64,000 bases of DNA from assembly GCA_014529385.2 (NCBI GenBank), contig CM043944.1, positions 83,504,884-83,568,883 of the forward strand. Reading direction: 5' to 3'. This document shows, piece by piece, positions 11,831-23,718 of the stretch. The notes under the pieces are model-generated. The model was given only the letters and a program-made list of their open reading frames with translations, searched no databases and was not told where the DNA came from. Positions within the stretch are counted from its first letter, which is position 1, and every line of letters begins with the position of its first letter. Both the position numbers and the translations under genes were made by a program. Origin of the DNA: Adiantum capillus-veneris (Eukaryota > Streptophyta > Polypodiopsida > Polypodiales > Pteridaceae).

Positions 11831-12879
11831 GAATTCCAATTGTTAATTATCCACCTATAAATGTAGGGGAGGTAATTCGTCCAACGATGGGAGAATGAAG
11901 GCACTTGTTCAGGTAAATGTAGATCTTTTGGAGGAGATATCTCCTGTAGTTGAGTAGCAGATAGATCAATTAGTAGAAGAACCTTGGACACAACACTCTC
12001 AACTAGCCCATGCAAAAATGACAAAAGGAGGAAGTGATAGGGGCATTGTTTTTAGTGTGACTTCCCTACATGCAAATTTTTTTGTTCCTATGATGAACCA
12101 TTGAAAGCCAAGGGAAAAGAATTTCATTAGGAAGAAGCTCAATAGCAAAGCTTGGATCACTAGTAGAGGAGAGAGAGAAATATGGCGTTGGTTAGAGAGA
12201 GGGTGTGAGGAAGATGATGTGAGAGGGAGAGAGAGACAGACACAAATAGACCAGGAAAGTGTTGTAAGTGCTCTTACTCAGATACACCATACACTAGGAT
12301 TTCATTGTAAATTTTTTTTGACATACTTGCCTAGGTATAGTTTTAGCTTTTCCATTCAAACACTCAAAACTGTTAGTTTAGTTGAATTCAAGTTTTTTTT
12401 CCAAAATGAAATTCAAAATCTAGCGGTAGGTTAAACCATATTATGTGGCATATCTATGGAAAGGGCTCAACGTGTAGATCACAACTATATAATCTCCGCT
12501 CAAATCAAAGATTATATATAGGATGTCTAGAAGGTCACAAATTATAAAATTGTTCACGTTTTTTTTGGGGGGAAAGTGTATCCTTTAACCACTCTTACAC
12601 ATCCACCATTTTTGTACACATGGAGTGTACCTATTCATCAAATGTTAATCACCTCCATAATTGCATGGAAAATAAAGGGGCCCTCCTAAACTCCATCCTC
12701 TTCCTAATGTAATGAAATTGTGAGGTTCTCCCTCATCTACTATACCCTATTTTTCAAATTTTTTCCTAGTTAAGCTTGACTTCCAAGCAGTGCTTAGGGA
12801 AAGGTAGGTTCGCTTTCCCTACTTTATATACCACAGGGCTAAAGCATGGGATCAACGATCCAATTCACCTAAACCAATG
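11831..12879. other. Non-coding stretch, nothing recognised
   Basis: It contains gag-adjacent decayed sequence to about 12080 and AG-rich patches at 12170-12240. No supported gene or element boundary. Confidence 0.3.
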
Positions 12880-13110
12880 ATTGTAACTTCTGGATTTTAA
12901 GGAGGCTTTGATGGAATAGAGCAGCAAGTAGACTACCATGGCATTCTCTGGGTGGGTTTTGGTGGCAACATCTAAGGCCATGCTTTCCAATAGCCTCACA
13001 TCTGCAGCAAACTCACCAAGCGGGCACATTGCACAATTTCCTGTAATGGATTAGTTTTGCTTCATCATCTCTCTGATGTAGAAACCTTTGATTGCTTTCA
13101 AGCTATTAAC
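12880..13110 (-). other. Coding-like minus-strand segment, family unknown
   Basis: The minus strand is open for about 75 codons with one stop. It reads IKGFYIREMMKQN, a stop, then MCPLGEFAADVRLLESMALD and KTHPENAMVVYLLLYSIKAS. Composition is protein-like and helical. I do not recognise the family. It may be an exon or gene fragment captured between elements. Confidence 0.3.
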
Positions 13111-13507
13111 ACAAAGAGGCAATTTCCAAGACCTCATTTCCTTTCCATACTAGAAGATTGTAGCTCAACTAGTTCCCGTCCTAACATGCCATGGCACAAG
13201 TAGCACAAAATTTTCTCTATTGGGTTGTTTATTTGCATATAGAAGAACCATAATCTTGTGTATATTGTGAGGTCATTTTGATCAAGTGCTTTTTTGATGC
13301 AAAAAGATAGACACGGGTATCATCCATAGTATGCATGGATGTACACACAAACACAAAAAACTTACGCATACATACAGACATTACATCACATAAAACATGG
13401 CGACTTGATGATGCATGCCATTGTGTACTATATCCCTATTACACACAAAAATAATGCTTTTTTGTACTCGCAAATAATAGCTAGACATGGAGGAGGTTGC
13501 CCCCCAA

Positions 13508-13755
13508 CTCGGGGGGTGCACTATGTAATCATGTTAATGTATAGCGTGAGTTCGAAAGGAGGGGTTTTAAAATACAAAAAATTTAGGCAATTTAATAGAG
13601 ATACATTAAAATAAGGGGTTTTAATATTCAATTTTGGAAAAAATTCCAAAAATAAGGGGTCATTTTATTCATTCTGACATGTTAAAAGAGGGGTTTTTCA
13701 AATACCCCATGAACGCACGTCATGTAGGGGGGTACTGAATGGTGAACCCCCCGAG
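13508..13755. mobile_element. hAT-like MITE, copy 2 (248 bp)
   Basis: Terminal inverted repeats CTCGGGGGGTGCAC and CTCGGGGGGTTCAC, with a perfect 8-bp duplication ccccccaa (13500-13507 and 13756-13763). Size, G-run ends and the subterminal AATACCCCATGAACGCACGT block identify the same family as 8990-9238. Confidence 0.88.
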
Positions 13756-13772
13756 CCCCCCAATTCCTTCCT

Positions 13773-14130
13773 ATGTGCCTCTACGTGATTGTGGCTCTTA
13801 GGGTTTTACGTGATTGTGGCATAGCATGTGTCGATGGCAAGATCTTCATAATGGTGGCTGGGACCACTGCCACAGGTGCAATTTGCACTGGCATGTACAT
13901 GTTGGACATTGCATCCGACTTATGGATATGGGAAACTTTGGCTCCCATGAACTCTAGAAGGGCCTTCTTTCATTGCATTTTTTATGACGAGATTTATATA
14001 GCTACGAGAAGCACATCATGACCCAAACCTCAACCCTAAGGTGTACATTGAAGAATGGGAGCTTTTGCTGAGAGTGGTTATGAGTAGAAGCTTGCATTAC
14101 AATGGTGTATTGTTCATCAAACATGTTAGT
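13773..14130 (+). pseudogene. Kelch-repeat (F-box-like) gene fragment
   Basis: One open frame carries a kelch-like unit: IACVDGKIFIMVAG, then YMLDIASDLW and LAPMNSRRAFFHCIFYDEIY, matching the pattern of beta-propeller blades in plant F-box/kelch proteins (hydrophobic strand-G, W, M..R..F, D.IY). A frame change leads to a weaker second unit around EEWELLLRVVM at about 14055. No F-box and no full propeller. Probably a gene remnant; the hAT-like MITE lies immediately upstream. Confidence 0.45.
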
Positions 14131-14512
14131 CTACACAAAGACGTAAGCTAATCAATTTTTTGCACACATATAGCCACATGATGGGCATATGGTGTGACTA
14201 TGAAGGTGAATATGAGATGGAGAATGACGTCCATGTTTTCAAAGGTTGTATTGTAAGCAATTTTGGTGATGCCGAAAGAAGGGTTGCAAGCAAGCTTAAT
14301 AATATGCCAATTGGGAATATCGTGCTTCCAACAATAGGGAAATGCCATATTGTAATGATAAAGAGAGTGATGATAAAATGAGGAAAGAGAAATGCATGTG
14401 CATTTTTAAGAAGTGTGCAATGCGGCTAGGGTCTCGTGGACTACAAGGGTTTGAAGCACAATCAAGTGATTCCTTTGAAGCTAATAAAGACACACTCAAA
14501 AAGACCAAAACT
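14131..14512. other. Possible continuation of the kelch-like remnant
   Basis: An open frame at 14160-14381 lacks a domain I can name. The stretch ends at the target site of the 5.67 kb LTR element. Confidence 0.25.
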
Positions 14513-14517
14513 CTACT

Positions 14518-14659
14518 TGAAAGGACATGGGAACTGACATGCTCATCACCACCCAGCCATGCCCTATATAGGCCCTTCGCCTTCTAAATATAGGGACCCC
14601 CTTGACTGCATGTCCGTCCGGGCTCTTGGCCCGGACTGGTCCTACCCTTGTCGTGACAT
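14518..14659 (-). repeat. 3' LTR of the 5.67 kb element
   Basis: 142 bp, preceded on the minus strand by the purine tract at 14660-14672. Contains CTATATAGG, a possible TATA region. Confidence 0.85.
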
Positions 14660-17283
14660 TACTCCCCCCTTGGAGAAGCGTTTTCGTCCGCGAAAACACA
14701 AGTGATGGTATCTTCATAAGAACACTAATGTTTTCTATCGTAACATCCCACATGGATCCAATGGTTCATTTGAGCGGAACCCGGTTCAGTAGGAGGTTCA
14801 ATGAAACCAAGAGTAACATCTTGATTTTCTACATTGTTGTCCATTTGTAACCATCGGATGGTACCGGTTCCTATCCAAACATAGTGTGTAGACTCCATTT
14901 AGAACTCTCATGAGCATGGTAAACGAGTTTATCACAACATAGGTGTACCAAAAAGAGTACCTCTTGTCACTTTCCATGAAAGTAACTTGCTGACATAACT
15001 CATCAGCCAATTTTGAGTCCTTGACTTGGCCCTCTTCTTCATCATCAGTAAACAACCCCACCCTAACGAGTGTTTAAGGTTGAGAACCTGAGTTATACAT
15101 GAAGAGACTACCTTGTCGCAACATGCGTTAACTGATAGTAAGTAAACTCCAAAAAGAGCAATAAATGCTTATGAAGCTAATGTACGCACTTTGCATATCC
15201 TTTAGCCCAAGATTACACTTTGTAATCTGTCAATCCCCTTGGATACTGACAGTACTGAGGTGTGTTTCCCCCACGGTTTATAGACAGTCTTCCCAGATGA
15301 CTGGTAAACGGGAAATCACAATAGCGTATAACATTGTTGAGGAATCAACAATGTGCGGAATAACCATCGTGGTTAACTTTAAAAAAATCCACAAACACCC
15401 AAACCGAGTCATGACCTCTATTGGTGATTAGTAGACTCAAAGGTAATCTCATAGAGATAGTGCACATAAAGTGAAAAAATGCTTCATAAGCAACAACTTG
15501 AGGAATATGCATGCCGTTCCAAATCAACCTTTGCTAAACACTAGGGCCCATAACACCTAGTGTGCATGCATTTAGCAAAAAATAGATCCGAACCTGTATT
15601 TCCATGGTAATTCTTGCCAATACTTATGGTGAATGTGATGCACCTAGCACACATTAAAAGGAATGTAAATAGTTCTAAAAAGAAACTAAATACTTTCATT
15701 TGCAATCTTTTGCAATCTTTGCTTAAACGTCTGAACCATAATAGAAGGTGAAACCGTGATCACTTCTAGATACAAACAATGAAACTTTATATGGATAAAC
15801 AACCATCTGTAATGTTATTTAGCAATACTTGTACCTTAACAAGTCATTCTAAGTATCCGACAATTTCTGGCCACGAAATTGCTACTGATACGTCGTGCTA
15901 AAAATGGATTAGAAAACAGATGTGACCAGCACTTAGGAACTTTGTCGTGACACATATTTGAAATAGGGGGCGCCAGTGTCAGTCCCAGAGACTCATATTC
16001 ACCACATGTGGAATATGTCTCAACTAAGGATGTCTGAAGAAGAAAATCCTACAAGTACAAGAGGTACTTGTGTGTGGAGGTAACTCTAAACACTCTGCAA
16101 CAAGAGTGAGAGGGACCCTCATTCATTGCTCCACACTGGCTAAACCGAACTCCTTGAGTTCCTAGACCATGTTGTATCCCATGTGACAACATGTGCCAAA
16201 TTGAACCCTACAAGTATGTTCATAACAGCATAAGGCAGAAAGATAGATTGGATACTTGGCCCAAAATGCTTTGCCGACATGCCCTTGGCATGACTCTGTA
16301 ACATTCAAGCGTACTTAGACGTCTTGAAAAACCAAGCAAAGCATACTAAAAATGGAAGAACACCAAATCAATAGATGCATACCTGGAGATTTGAACGTAA
16401 TGTTTACTTACTCGTATTCAAATGGAGAGGAGTACGTCCCCTACCTGAAAAAACAAACAGCATTGCACTGGGAAGCCTGGGTGTTGCCTTTGCAATCCAA
16501 GCTCTTGGATTAGAATCTACGTAGTCAAACCCCTTGGTAAGACTCTTTGTAGAAACTGCTCAACTAGCAGATAATGTAACCAACATAGTCAACCGTGTAC
16601 AGGTTGATTGTAATCAACTTGAAAAGTGTGTTCGTCTGCTACCGCATGGTAAATTGCGGAATTATTTCCTTGAAAGTATAACTGGGAGAGATCAACAGTG
16701 ATGCTCAATGCAGATCAAACTGTGATCCTTAATGCCTATGGTGTGATGTAACAATCACCCGCCGGGTCTTACCCCAAAACATTATGTCCATAGACACTCT
16801 GTAGTGCTATAGAGAGAGCAGGAGATCCACACAAGTGAACTGCCGAGCTCTTATGGACAGCCATGCTGTCACAACTGATTGCTACATCTAGACTTTCTTA
16901 TAGAGATCAGCTGCTGTGAGTTGAAGATTATCAAAAACTCAACTTGAGTGTCGCGCTGAAAACAAGTAGTGCAAAAATGACACCCTAAACATCCGTAATG
17001 ACAAGACTCTTGCTTGTCCATTAACGTTGATGTGGACTTCCGTGGGTATATCTTGAAAACAATCACCCAAAGAATGCCAGTAGTTAAGTCTTACCCTTGT
17101 CCGGACATCGGCGCTTAGCCTGTTTGGCTCATAGCCCAGATGCAAAATAGTGTTCAATCGACGAACCAATGAAGACTAATTTGAGTAGCATCTTAAGCAT
17201 GTGCTAGCTGTGAGTTAGAGCACCTTGGCCGAAGCTTACTCACGAGTAGAATATGTATCAAAATCTTGTGATATTATTCCCTT

Positions 17284-17285
<2 letters not shown>

Positions 17286-17358
<73 letters not shown>
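17286..17358 (+). repeat. (GA)n microsatellite
   Basis: About 36 uninterrupted GA units inside the 5.67 kb LTR element. Confidence 0.98.
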
Positions 17359-17366
<8 letters not shown>

Positions 17367-18432
17367 CTGGGCTGAGGAACTTTCCTTAAGGTTTTAGAGT
17401 GTGTACCCAAGCTGTGTGACCTGACGCATCTTATGCGTGACTTGCAGCTTATCGTATAAGCTGTCCACAATTTTTTGGTGTGACTCTCTCATCGAGAGAG
17501 GTAATAGAAAAACATAAAACTCATTCCGTCCCACTGACCTTGTAGGGGTCGTGATTGTATGAGGATGACTTGGCATTGGCACTTTGCCTGGGAATCAAGT
17601 CCAAATTTTTGGTTCTTTTTAGTACGATTGTGTTAACAACAAAACAAAAAAAAAACACTTTAAAGAATCCATCACTTAGTCTGTCCTTGACCGAGTTGCG
17701 AGTGTGATAGCGGAAGTGTAATCCATGAATTGGTGGAATTCATGCCACCCGGTTAGCATGCCGTGCTTGCAGAATTGTGAGCCCTTGGCTACTATAACGG
17801 CCTCAAGCAGGAGAGCCGAAACCATAAGTGCCTTGCAGAGTCTGTTGCCTTGGGAGCGATGCATCATAACGTGTTGTTGCCACACATAAAATGGGAGCAA
17901 ATTGCAATGGTAACAGTTTCCCAAACTGGCGTGCCAATGCCCTTGATGCCAAGTGAATGGGCAGTATCGTGGCACGCGTGAGAAGCCTTGCTTCATGTGA
18001 ATTTGTGAAAGCACTTTGCTGTACATAACAGACAACGTTTTCCAATGAAAACATGAAAAACAAACAAATTTAAAATCAGGCTCACCTAGTTATCCCGTTG
18101 TAACCAGTCATCCTGAAATTTTGATGGAGAAGAACTCGTTCCATAACGGCTCATAGCCTAGTCTGCTACGGTTGTCGCGTGTATATATATACGTCTCTTG
18201 TATCATATACATCCATCTGGCATGTAATGAAAGAACCTGCAAGCAGATTATCAAAGTCCTTCCAAGTTTGTATGCTCATAGCATATGCAAAACGTGGGAG
18301 TCTCAATGCAAGATGCCTAACTTGAAGCCTTCCTTTCTGATAGCTAACTGAGGCGGTTGTTGACAGGCAGAGAGCATGACAAAAAGAATCGACCTTGTCG
18401 AGGAATTTCAACTGAAATGAGCTAAGAGTGTG

Positions 18433-18815
18433 TGACAAGCATCCTTTGGCAACGGCTAGAAATAGTGACAAGGAGTCGTCCATGCCGAACAACATGCCTC
18501 TTGCATCAAGTCAAGGAACAGGATGTGCCTATCTTCTTGAGAGACAAAAACTTTGCAAATTTGCTATGCATTTGCATCAAATTGAACCGTCATCGAATTG
18601 TGCTTGATGTGGATATTTCTCAATGATATATGCAACAAGTATGTAATGCATATGATAAGCATCCTTTGGCAGATTCTAGAAACATGGAGAAGGAGTCGGC
18701 CATGCCAAAGAACTTGCCTCCTACATCAAGTCAAGCAGTAGGATGTGCTAATCTCCTTGAGATTACAAAACATGGCAGATTGGCTATACTTTTGCATCAA
18801 AAGTGAACCACTTGT
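18433..18815. repeat. Tandem duplication, period about 220 bp
   Basis: Units at about 18433-18597 and 18653-18815 share ordered blocks: aagcatcctttggca, gaaggagtcg/caaggagtcg, ccatgcc.a..aac.tgcctc, catcaagtcaag and ttttgcatcaaa-like ends. Diverged, with no coding frame across them. Confidence 0.65.
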
Positions 18816-19240
18816 GAACCCGTGCTGCGGAGCAAGGCAGTTGGTACTCAAGCCTTGCTTGATTCCAATATTTAAACCAATCAAATTTTGGCGCTTACAG
18901 TAATTGTCACAAGCCGTGCTTGTGCTTTGCCGTCGTAAAGGGTACGCACGTCTGGTGCATGACATAGCGATACGATATGTTCCAAAAACTTTACCAAAAC
19001 AAATGCAAAAGAGTCTGCATACCGTATTACGAACTTATACCGACCTGACTTGCCGGCTTCTTGAACTTGCATGAGTAAATACTCACGCCAACGTGCCTTC
19101 TCGGCTTCTTGCTTGAAATTTTTGCAACTTGTGACAATTTACATAAATAAAAAGCAGAAATGCGAAAGAGACTTTGCGTACCTGCTGGGAAATTGACTTT
19201 GGACTATGTCATACAACCTTGGTCAGTGTCGTGCATGAGC

Positions 19241-19282
19241 ATGCAGTCATGCATGCAGTCATGCAGCCATGCATGACTGCAT
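19241..19282. other. Perfect 15-bp stem-loop
   Basis: ATGCAGTCATGCATG at 19241-19255 is exactly reverse-complemented at 19268-19282 with a 12-base loop. It lies about 750 bases into the transcript of the non-autonomous element, in a region where packaging or dimerisation signals could lie; that role is only an inference. Confidence 0.7.
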
Positions 19283-20032
19283 CGAGGCAAACCGTGGAAG
19301 GCCACAGCATGGGATGGGATGCCACGATTGGACGGTGCCCAACTGGAAGTTAGAAACCTTGTTTCCCTAGTGTCCTAGTGACTTGGATCCCTTGCTGTGT
19401 CGCGTTAATGCAAGCTTTGTCGATAGGATTACTCTTCATCAAAAATCGCCAAAATCGTGCCTTGCTAGAGAGATGGCGAAGATTGCTTTAAGGTCAATAC
19501 GCATGCCGAGAGCAATCTTCAAAAACAACGTGGCCCTGGCAGAAATTTCTGAAGCTTATTGATTCTGTGCCCACTGAACGGGATGTTGTGAATTGAGTCT
19601 CGTGCCCCCTTGTTATATGCTGAGATGCCTTTGGCTTGTATGGGTGTATGCCGGGGTGGGCATGCACCCTATTGCAAAAAATTTTGCCCAAGGGTTTTGA
19701 CCCTAGGGCAGCGTGTGAAAAAGCCAATTAATGGCGATGAAGTTCTACTGCAACAGTGCCGCCGAGAGGCGAGGAGGTTCATAGAGTGGCTTGAGGTGCT
19801 CGGTTGCGCCCGCCATAGATACGTGATCTCCTTAGCACGGGATCGCGCTCAGGTCAAGGACAAAACCATTCGGTTTAACGCAAGTGCTACAATCACCCCC
19901 CCTCCTCGCAAGCGGGGTTCCCACCCCCCGAGCTCTGTCGAGTTTCCTGTGTAGAGAAGCATCCCACCTCATGCACATGCAAGCTAAGAATAGAGGTGGC
20001 TCTCCACGCCTGTGTGTCCCCCAAAAAAGAGT

Positions 20033-20045
20033 GGCTCTGATACCA
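20033..20045 (-). other. PBS, initiator tRNA-Met
   Basis: The minus strand reads TGGTATCAGAGCC, a perfect match to the canonical iMet PBS. Confidence 0.9.
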
Positions 20046-20046
20046 G

Positions 20047-20187
20047 TGAAAGGACATGGGAACTGACATGCTCATCACCACCCAGCCATGCCCTATATAG
20101 GCCCTTGGCCTTCTAAATATAGGGACCCCCGTGACTGCATGTCCGTCCTAGCCCTTGGCCCGGACTGGTCCTACCCTTGTCCTGACA
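20047..20187 (-). repeat. 5' LTR of the 5.67 kb element
   Basis: 141 bp, nearly identical to 14518-14659, ending one base before the PBS. Confidence 0.85.
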
Positions 20188-20203
20188 CTACCCATGAAAT
20201 CAT

Positions 20204-20350
20204 CACTCTTGGAAAAATACAATATAACCTCAAAAATCTTGTGTGTGTGATGATTTGGTGTAGCCTTGCTCCCAATTGCACAAATATAGTTCTCTTTCAG
20301 CTTGATAAAAACTCTAAATTCACACTTCAATTCTTTGTCTCATGACCATT
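20204..20350 (+). repeat. Dispersed repeat, copy 1
   Basis: Starting CCATGAAATCATCACTCTTGG, this stretch matches 54480-54650 over about 150 bp (shared TGTGATGATTTGGTGTAGCC, CATTTCATGGAAGC). The 5.67 kb LTR element is inserted at its left edge. Identity of the repeat unknown. Confidence 0.65.
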
Positions 20351-21660
20351 TCATGGAAGCTTTAGAATGTCATCACGTGCCCAAAAATCCAAAGAGGTAG
20401 AGGATCTTAGAATCCATTTGCTTTCTAACTTATTGGATAGGTGTTGGATGTATAGGATGCCCAATCCTCCAAGTTCCTTAACCTTACAACATGATTGCCA
20501 TGCCACCTTAGGAACTCTACTGATAAATTTAGTGTAGCCCCAAAGAAACCTCCTAGCCAATGTAAAGATTTTGTTCAGTTGGTAATGTGAGGGCTGCCAA
20601 CATGCTAAAACATAGACAAGGGAAGAAATTAAGTAATTATTTAATACAAATACCCTAGCTAAAAGTGTAGGTCGGTGGTTTTGCCAAGTAAATAATCTTT
20701 TCTTGAATATTTCTAAAAACTAGCTCCACCTCTGGTTGAAAGATACGTTAAACCCCATAGTGATACCAAGAAATCTGAAAATTTTACCCTTTTGGATAGG
20801 GTTTCATCCAGACTAAGAGAGTATGAGTGGAGTGGAACCTTTAGAAACTTTTAAACCTGTTTTAGAATTGTTGATAGTTGAATCACTTGCAAGAAAAAAG
20901 AGGTTAAGGCACTCCCAAAAAATTTCAACTGAGTGGCTATTATTCATCACTAATGCATTGGTATCGTCTATAAATTGTTAAAGACAAAAGGTGATGAGAT
21001 GTCCCTTCAATAGAAATACCTTTTAGTTTTCCCTGATGCAACATATCCTTAACTAGCCATCCCAAGGCATCAGATGTAATTGCATAGAGCAAAGGGGGAA
21101 AAGGCCAACCCGTATCTAGTAGACTTGTGCAAGGGTATATTATGAGTCAAAATTCCATTGACAAGGACTCTAGAAGTGGCATTTCCAAAAGTAAGGGCAC
21201 AAGTCTAATGAATCATTTGCCAAGACCCATATCTTGCATGCTCTAAAGAATGAAGTCCCGCTCTATTCTATCATATGCCTTGTCAAAATCAATCTTGAAG
21301 AAGATAAAGTCCTGGTTTGTCTCTTCAGCATACTCAATACCCTCCTAGATAGATATAACGGCATCCAAATTGAACCTTCCCTTGATAAAACCTTTTTGTT
21401 CCTTCAGGATAAATTGGTCCATGGAGGGATTTAGTCTTCTTTCTAAGGCCAGAGAAAAGATCTTATATACACAAGTCAAACATGTTATTGGCCTCCAATT
21501 TGAAAGTTCTTCCCTAGAGCCCTTCTTATGGATAAGTTTAATGACACCAATATTGATTGATTGAGGGGGACATAGCACCAAGAGCTTTCATTGTACATAG
21601 GCATGTGTGAATTAGGGACTTTTCCCATATCTCCTTGAAAACCCTCACGTACCTAGTGAT
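20351..21660 (-). pseudogene. 5'-truncated LINE (L1-like) reverse transcriptase
   Basis: Minus-strand non-LTR retrotransposon ORF2 remnant, with several frameshifts. In order: RT start at about 21560 (GVIKLIHKKG, then NWRPITCLTCVYKIF and QKGFIKGR); FDKAYDRIERDFIL at about 21280; the catalytic box as FIDDTNALVM at about 20970 (usual F/YADD, with the alanine changed); and the C-terminal zf-RVT-like block ARRFLWGYTKF...KVAW...GGLGI at 20560-20400. No endonuclease domain is seen upstream, fitting the 5' truncation common in LINEs. No poly-A tail or target duplication could be placed. Confidence 0.85.
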
Positions 21661-22186
21661 TCGGCTAGTTGAGCCAAAAAAAGAGGCAATAATATATATA
21701 TTATGGCCCATCCTTTTCTTGTGAATATTTTCTCTAACCTTGGGCCTTACTATATCATGAATTTGATTACTCCACTATTTAAGAGTTATATACATACTAT
21801 ATTTAGGTGTGCATTTTTACCAGGCCTACTTTGACCATGTTGCATTTGTACCATCCATAATATATTTTAATATCATCCATATACATATCTCATGCATTCA
21901 ATGTCCTCACTCAAGCTTCCACTAAGCTAGTTGTGATTCCACTCTAGCAAAATTCACAAAAAATCCTTTCAATCCCTGAAGATGAAATTTTTCATACCTG
22001 TTACATCTATTCTTCTTTAGGATAGAAAATTAAATTCACAATCACCTACCATTTTAATCAATAATTGAGGGATACTTATTTTATTTTATTAAATTTGTTA
22101 TTTCCATATTTTTATCTCTTTATCCTAAAATCCTATCACAAGTCAATGCACTAGTTTGTCTATTCTTCCATATTGTATATATTTTA
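21661..22186. other. AT-rich non-coding stretch
   Basis: Simple AT patches (for example atatatatattat at about 21693) and no open frame of note. Confidence 0.35.
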
Positions 22187-22648
22187 GGGAAAATTACCAA
22201 AATACCCCTCTAATTTGTGGAAATTCCCAAAATACACCTCAAATTTCAAAAACTTTAAAACACCCTTGTATCTATTTTAGCTGGATTGTTCACGATTTCC
22301 TTATCTTTATTCTTTTTTGACAATGTATATCCGTTTTTTAGTGCTTAACATGTAATTTGTCACAAATTACCTCCCAAAACAAGACAATTATGTCTAAAAG
22401 TAATGAAGCAATTCATCTCCAAAGCCTACATAACCAGCTCAAATTCTAGTTTTAGTATCTTGTATTCATAGACAATAAGTCTTCTTATGAAAGGCTACAA
22501 TTTTTTTAATCTTTGGATAAATTTACTCTCACAACCAGGGGTATTTTGGGAATTTATGACAAAATAAGGGGTATATTGGGAATTTTTGAAATTTGAAGGG
22601 TATTTTGAGAATTTCCACAAATTAGAGGGGTATTTTGGTAATCCTCCC
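22187..22648. mobile_element. Mutator-like MITE with long TIRs (462 bp)
   Basis: Inverted repeats of about 70 bp, beginning GGGAAAATTACCAAAATACC on the left and GGGAGGATTACCAAAATACC on the right, enclose AT-rich non-coding DNA. A perfect 9-bp duplication tatatttta flanks them (22178-22186 and 22649-22657). Long TIRs plus a 9-bp duplication are typical of MULEs. No transposase. Confidence 0.9.
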
Positions 22649-23651
22649 TATATTTTATTTCACCAAAAGTTATCATCCATATGTGTGTAAAGGGCATCTC
22701 AATTATGAATTTCATGCCATGATGCATGGAGGGACACACTCTTGGAGCCACATAGAGGTTCAACCAAAAGGGACCACAAGAAGACTTTTGCAGTCCTGAA
22801 TCATACATATTTTGGTGGAATTTTTGGCGTCCATCTCCACTCTGTATTTGAAGAAGTCATCAAAAGACAAAATTTAGCCCACAACATGAATAATCTTCCT
22901 AAATTGTTTCCTAATTTTTGGAGCTATCACTAGTGAGATATGATTTTTCTTGTGGACCCCAGTCTGCCACTTTTACCACAACTCACCCCTAGTGTTCTCT
23001 CACCTCCTTTCACACTACTACACACACACATACTCATTCCTCTCCATCCCTCACTCAAAAATTCAACTTTCATGGCTTTGCTCACCCTCTTCACCATTAC
23101 CCTGTCCTCTCACACCCATAGCTCTCTTTTGAAGCTCTACCCACATACACCATCTCCATATCTCTCTCTATTACTCCCATATTATAATTTTATTTCACCT
23201 TTTCAAAAATTCATAAAAATTTAGCAACCTTACCATGCTTAATCTCTATAAAATGGGGAGTTTTTTAATCAATAAAAACCCTCGTTTTCTTTGTGGTGTT
23301 CAACTATGGCAGCGACATGAAGAGAAGAAGAACAAGACTGGTGGTCACTTTCGACAATTTACGCACGCGTGAGTCCAAGATTCCTCAAGGATTCATCATC
23401 TCAAGGGTTTACCCATCTCATTCACCCCTCTTTTCTCGACCCTTCAAGTCACTCTACCCATTGTAATTATATTACTAACCTTTTCTTAGTGATTATAGAC
23501 ACTAACTACTAATCCTCTCTTGTAAAATTGCACCCACTCTACTCTACCTTGGAGTAGTCAACCTCACACAAGAGATCACTCACCTCTCTAGAATCTTCCC
23601 TATTTCACCTCAATTAAGAGCTTGAGCATAAAGTCCATCCCTCGAGCTCCC

Positions 23652-23653
<2 letters not shown>
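22649..23653. other. LTR- or leader-like non-coding region
   Basis: Pyrimidine-rich, with a TATA-like tataaaa at about 23247-23253 followed by CT-rich sequence. This could be LTR promoter and leader of the gypsy remnant downstream. No matching second LTR or PBS was found. Confidence 0.3.

Positions 23654-23714
<61 letters not shown>
23654..23714 (+). repeat. (GA)n microsatellite
   Basis: About 30 uninterrupted GA units. Confidence 0.97.

Positions 23715-23718
<4 letters not shown>

Larger units (their letters stand above)
14518..20187 (-). mobile_element. Non-autonomous LTR element with short LTRs, 5.67 kb
   Basis: Direct repeats of 142 and 141 bp lie at both ends with TG...CA termini. The flanking pentamers are ctact (14513-14517) and ctacc (20188-20192), a one-mismatch target duplication. 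On the minus strand a PBS (TGGTATCAGAGCC) follows the 5' LTR at 20045-20033, and a purine tract (AAGGGGGGAG) precedes the 3' LTR. The interior of about 5.37 kb has no gag or pol motif in six frames (longest frame 119 codons), so mobility in trans is inferred. It includes a GA tract, a diverged tandem duplication and a strong stem-loop. LTRs differ at roughly six sites by eye. Confidence 0.85.

Noticed and set aside
20033-20045. tRNA-like matches (TGGTATCAGAGC) as tRNA genes
   Set aside because: Only the 12-13 base primer-site complement is present at each place; no cloverleaf around it.
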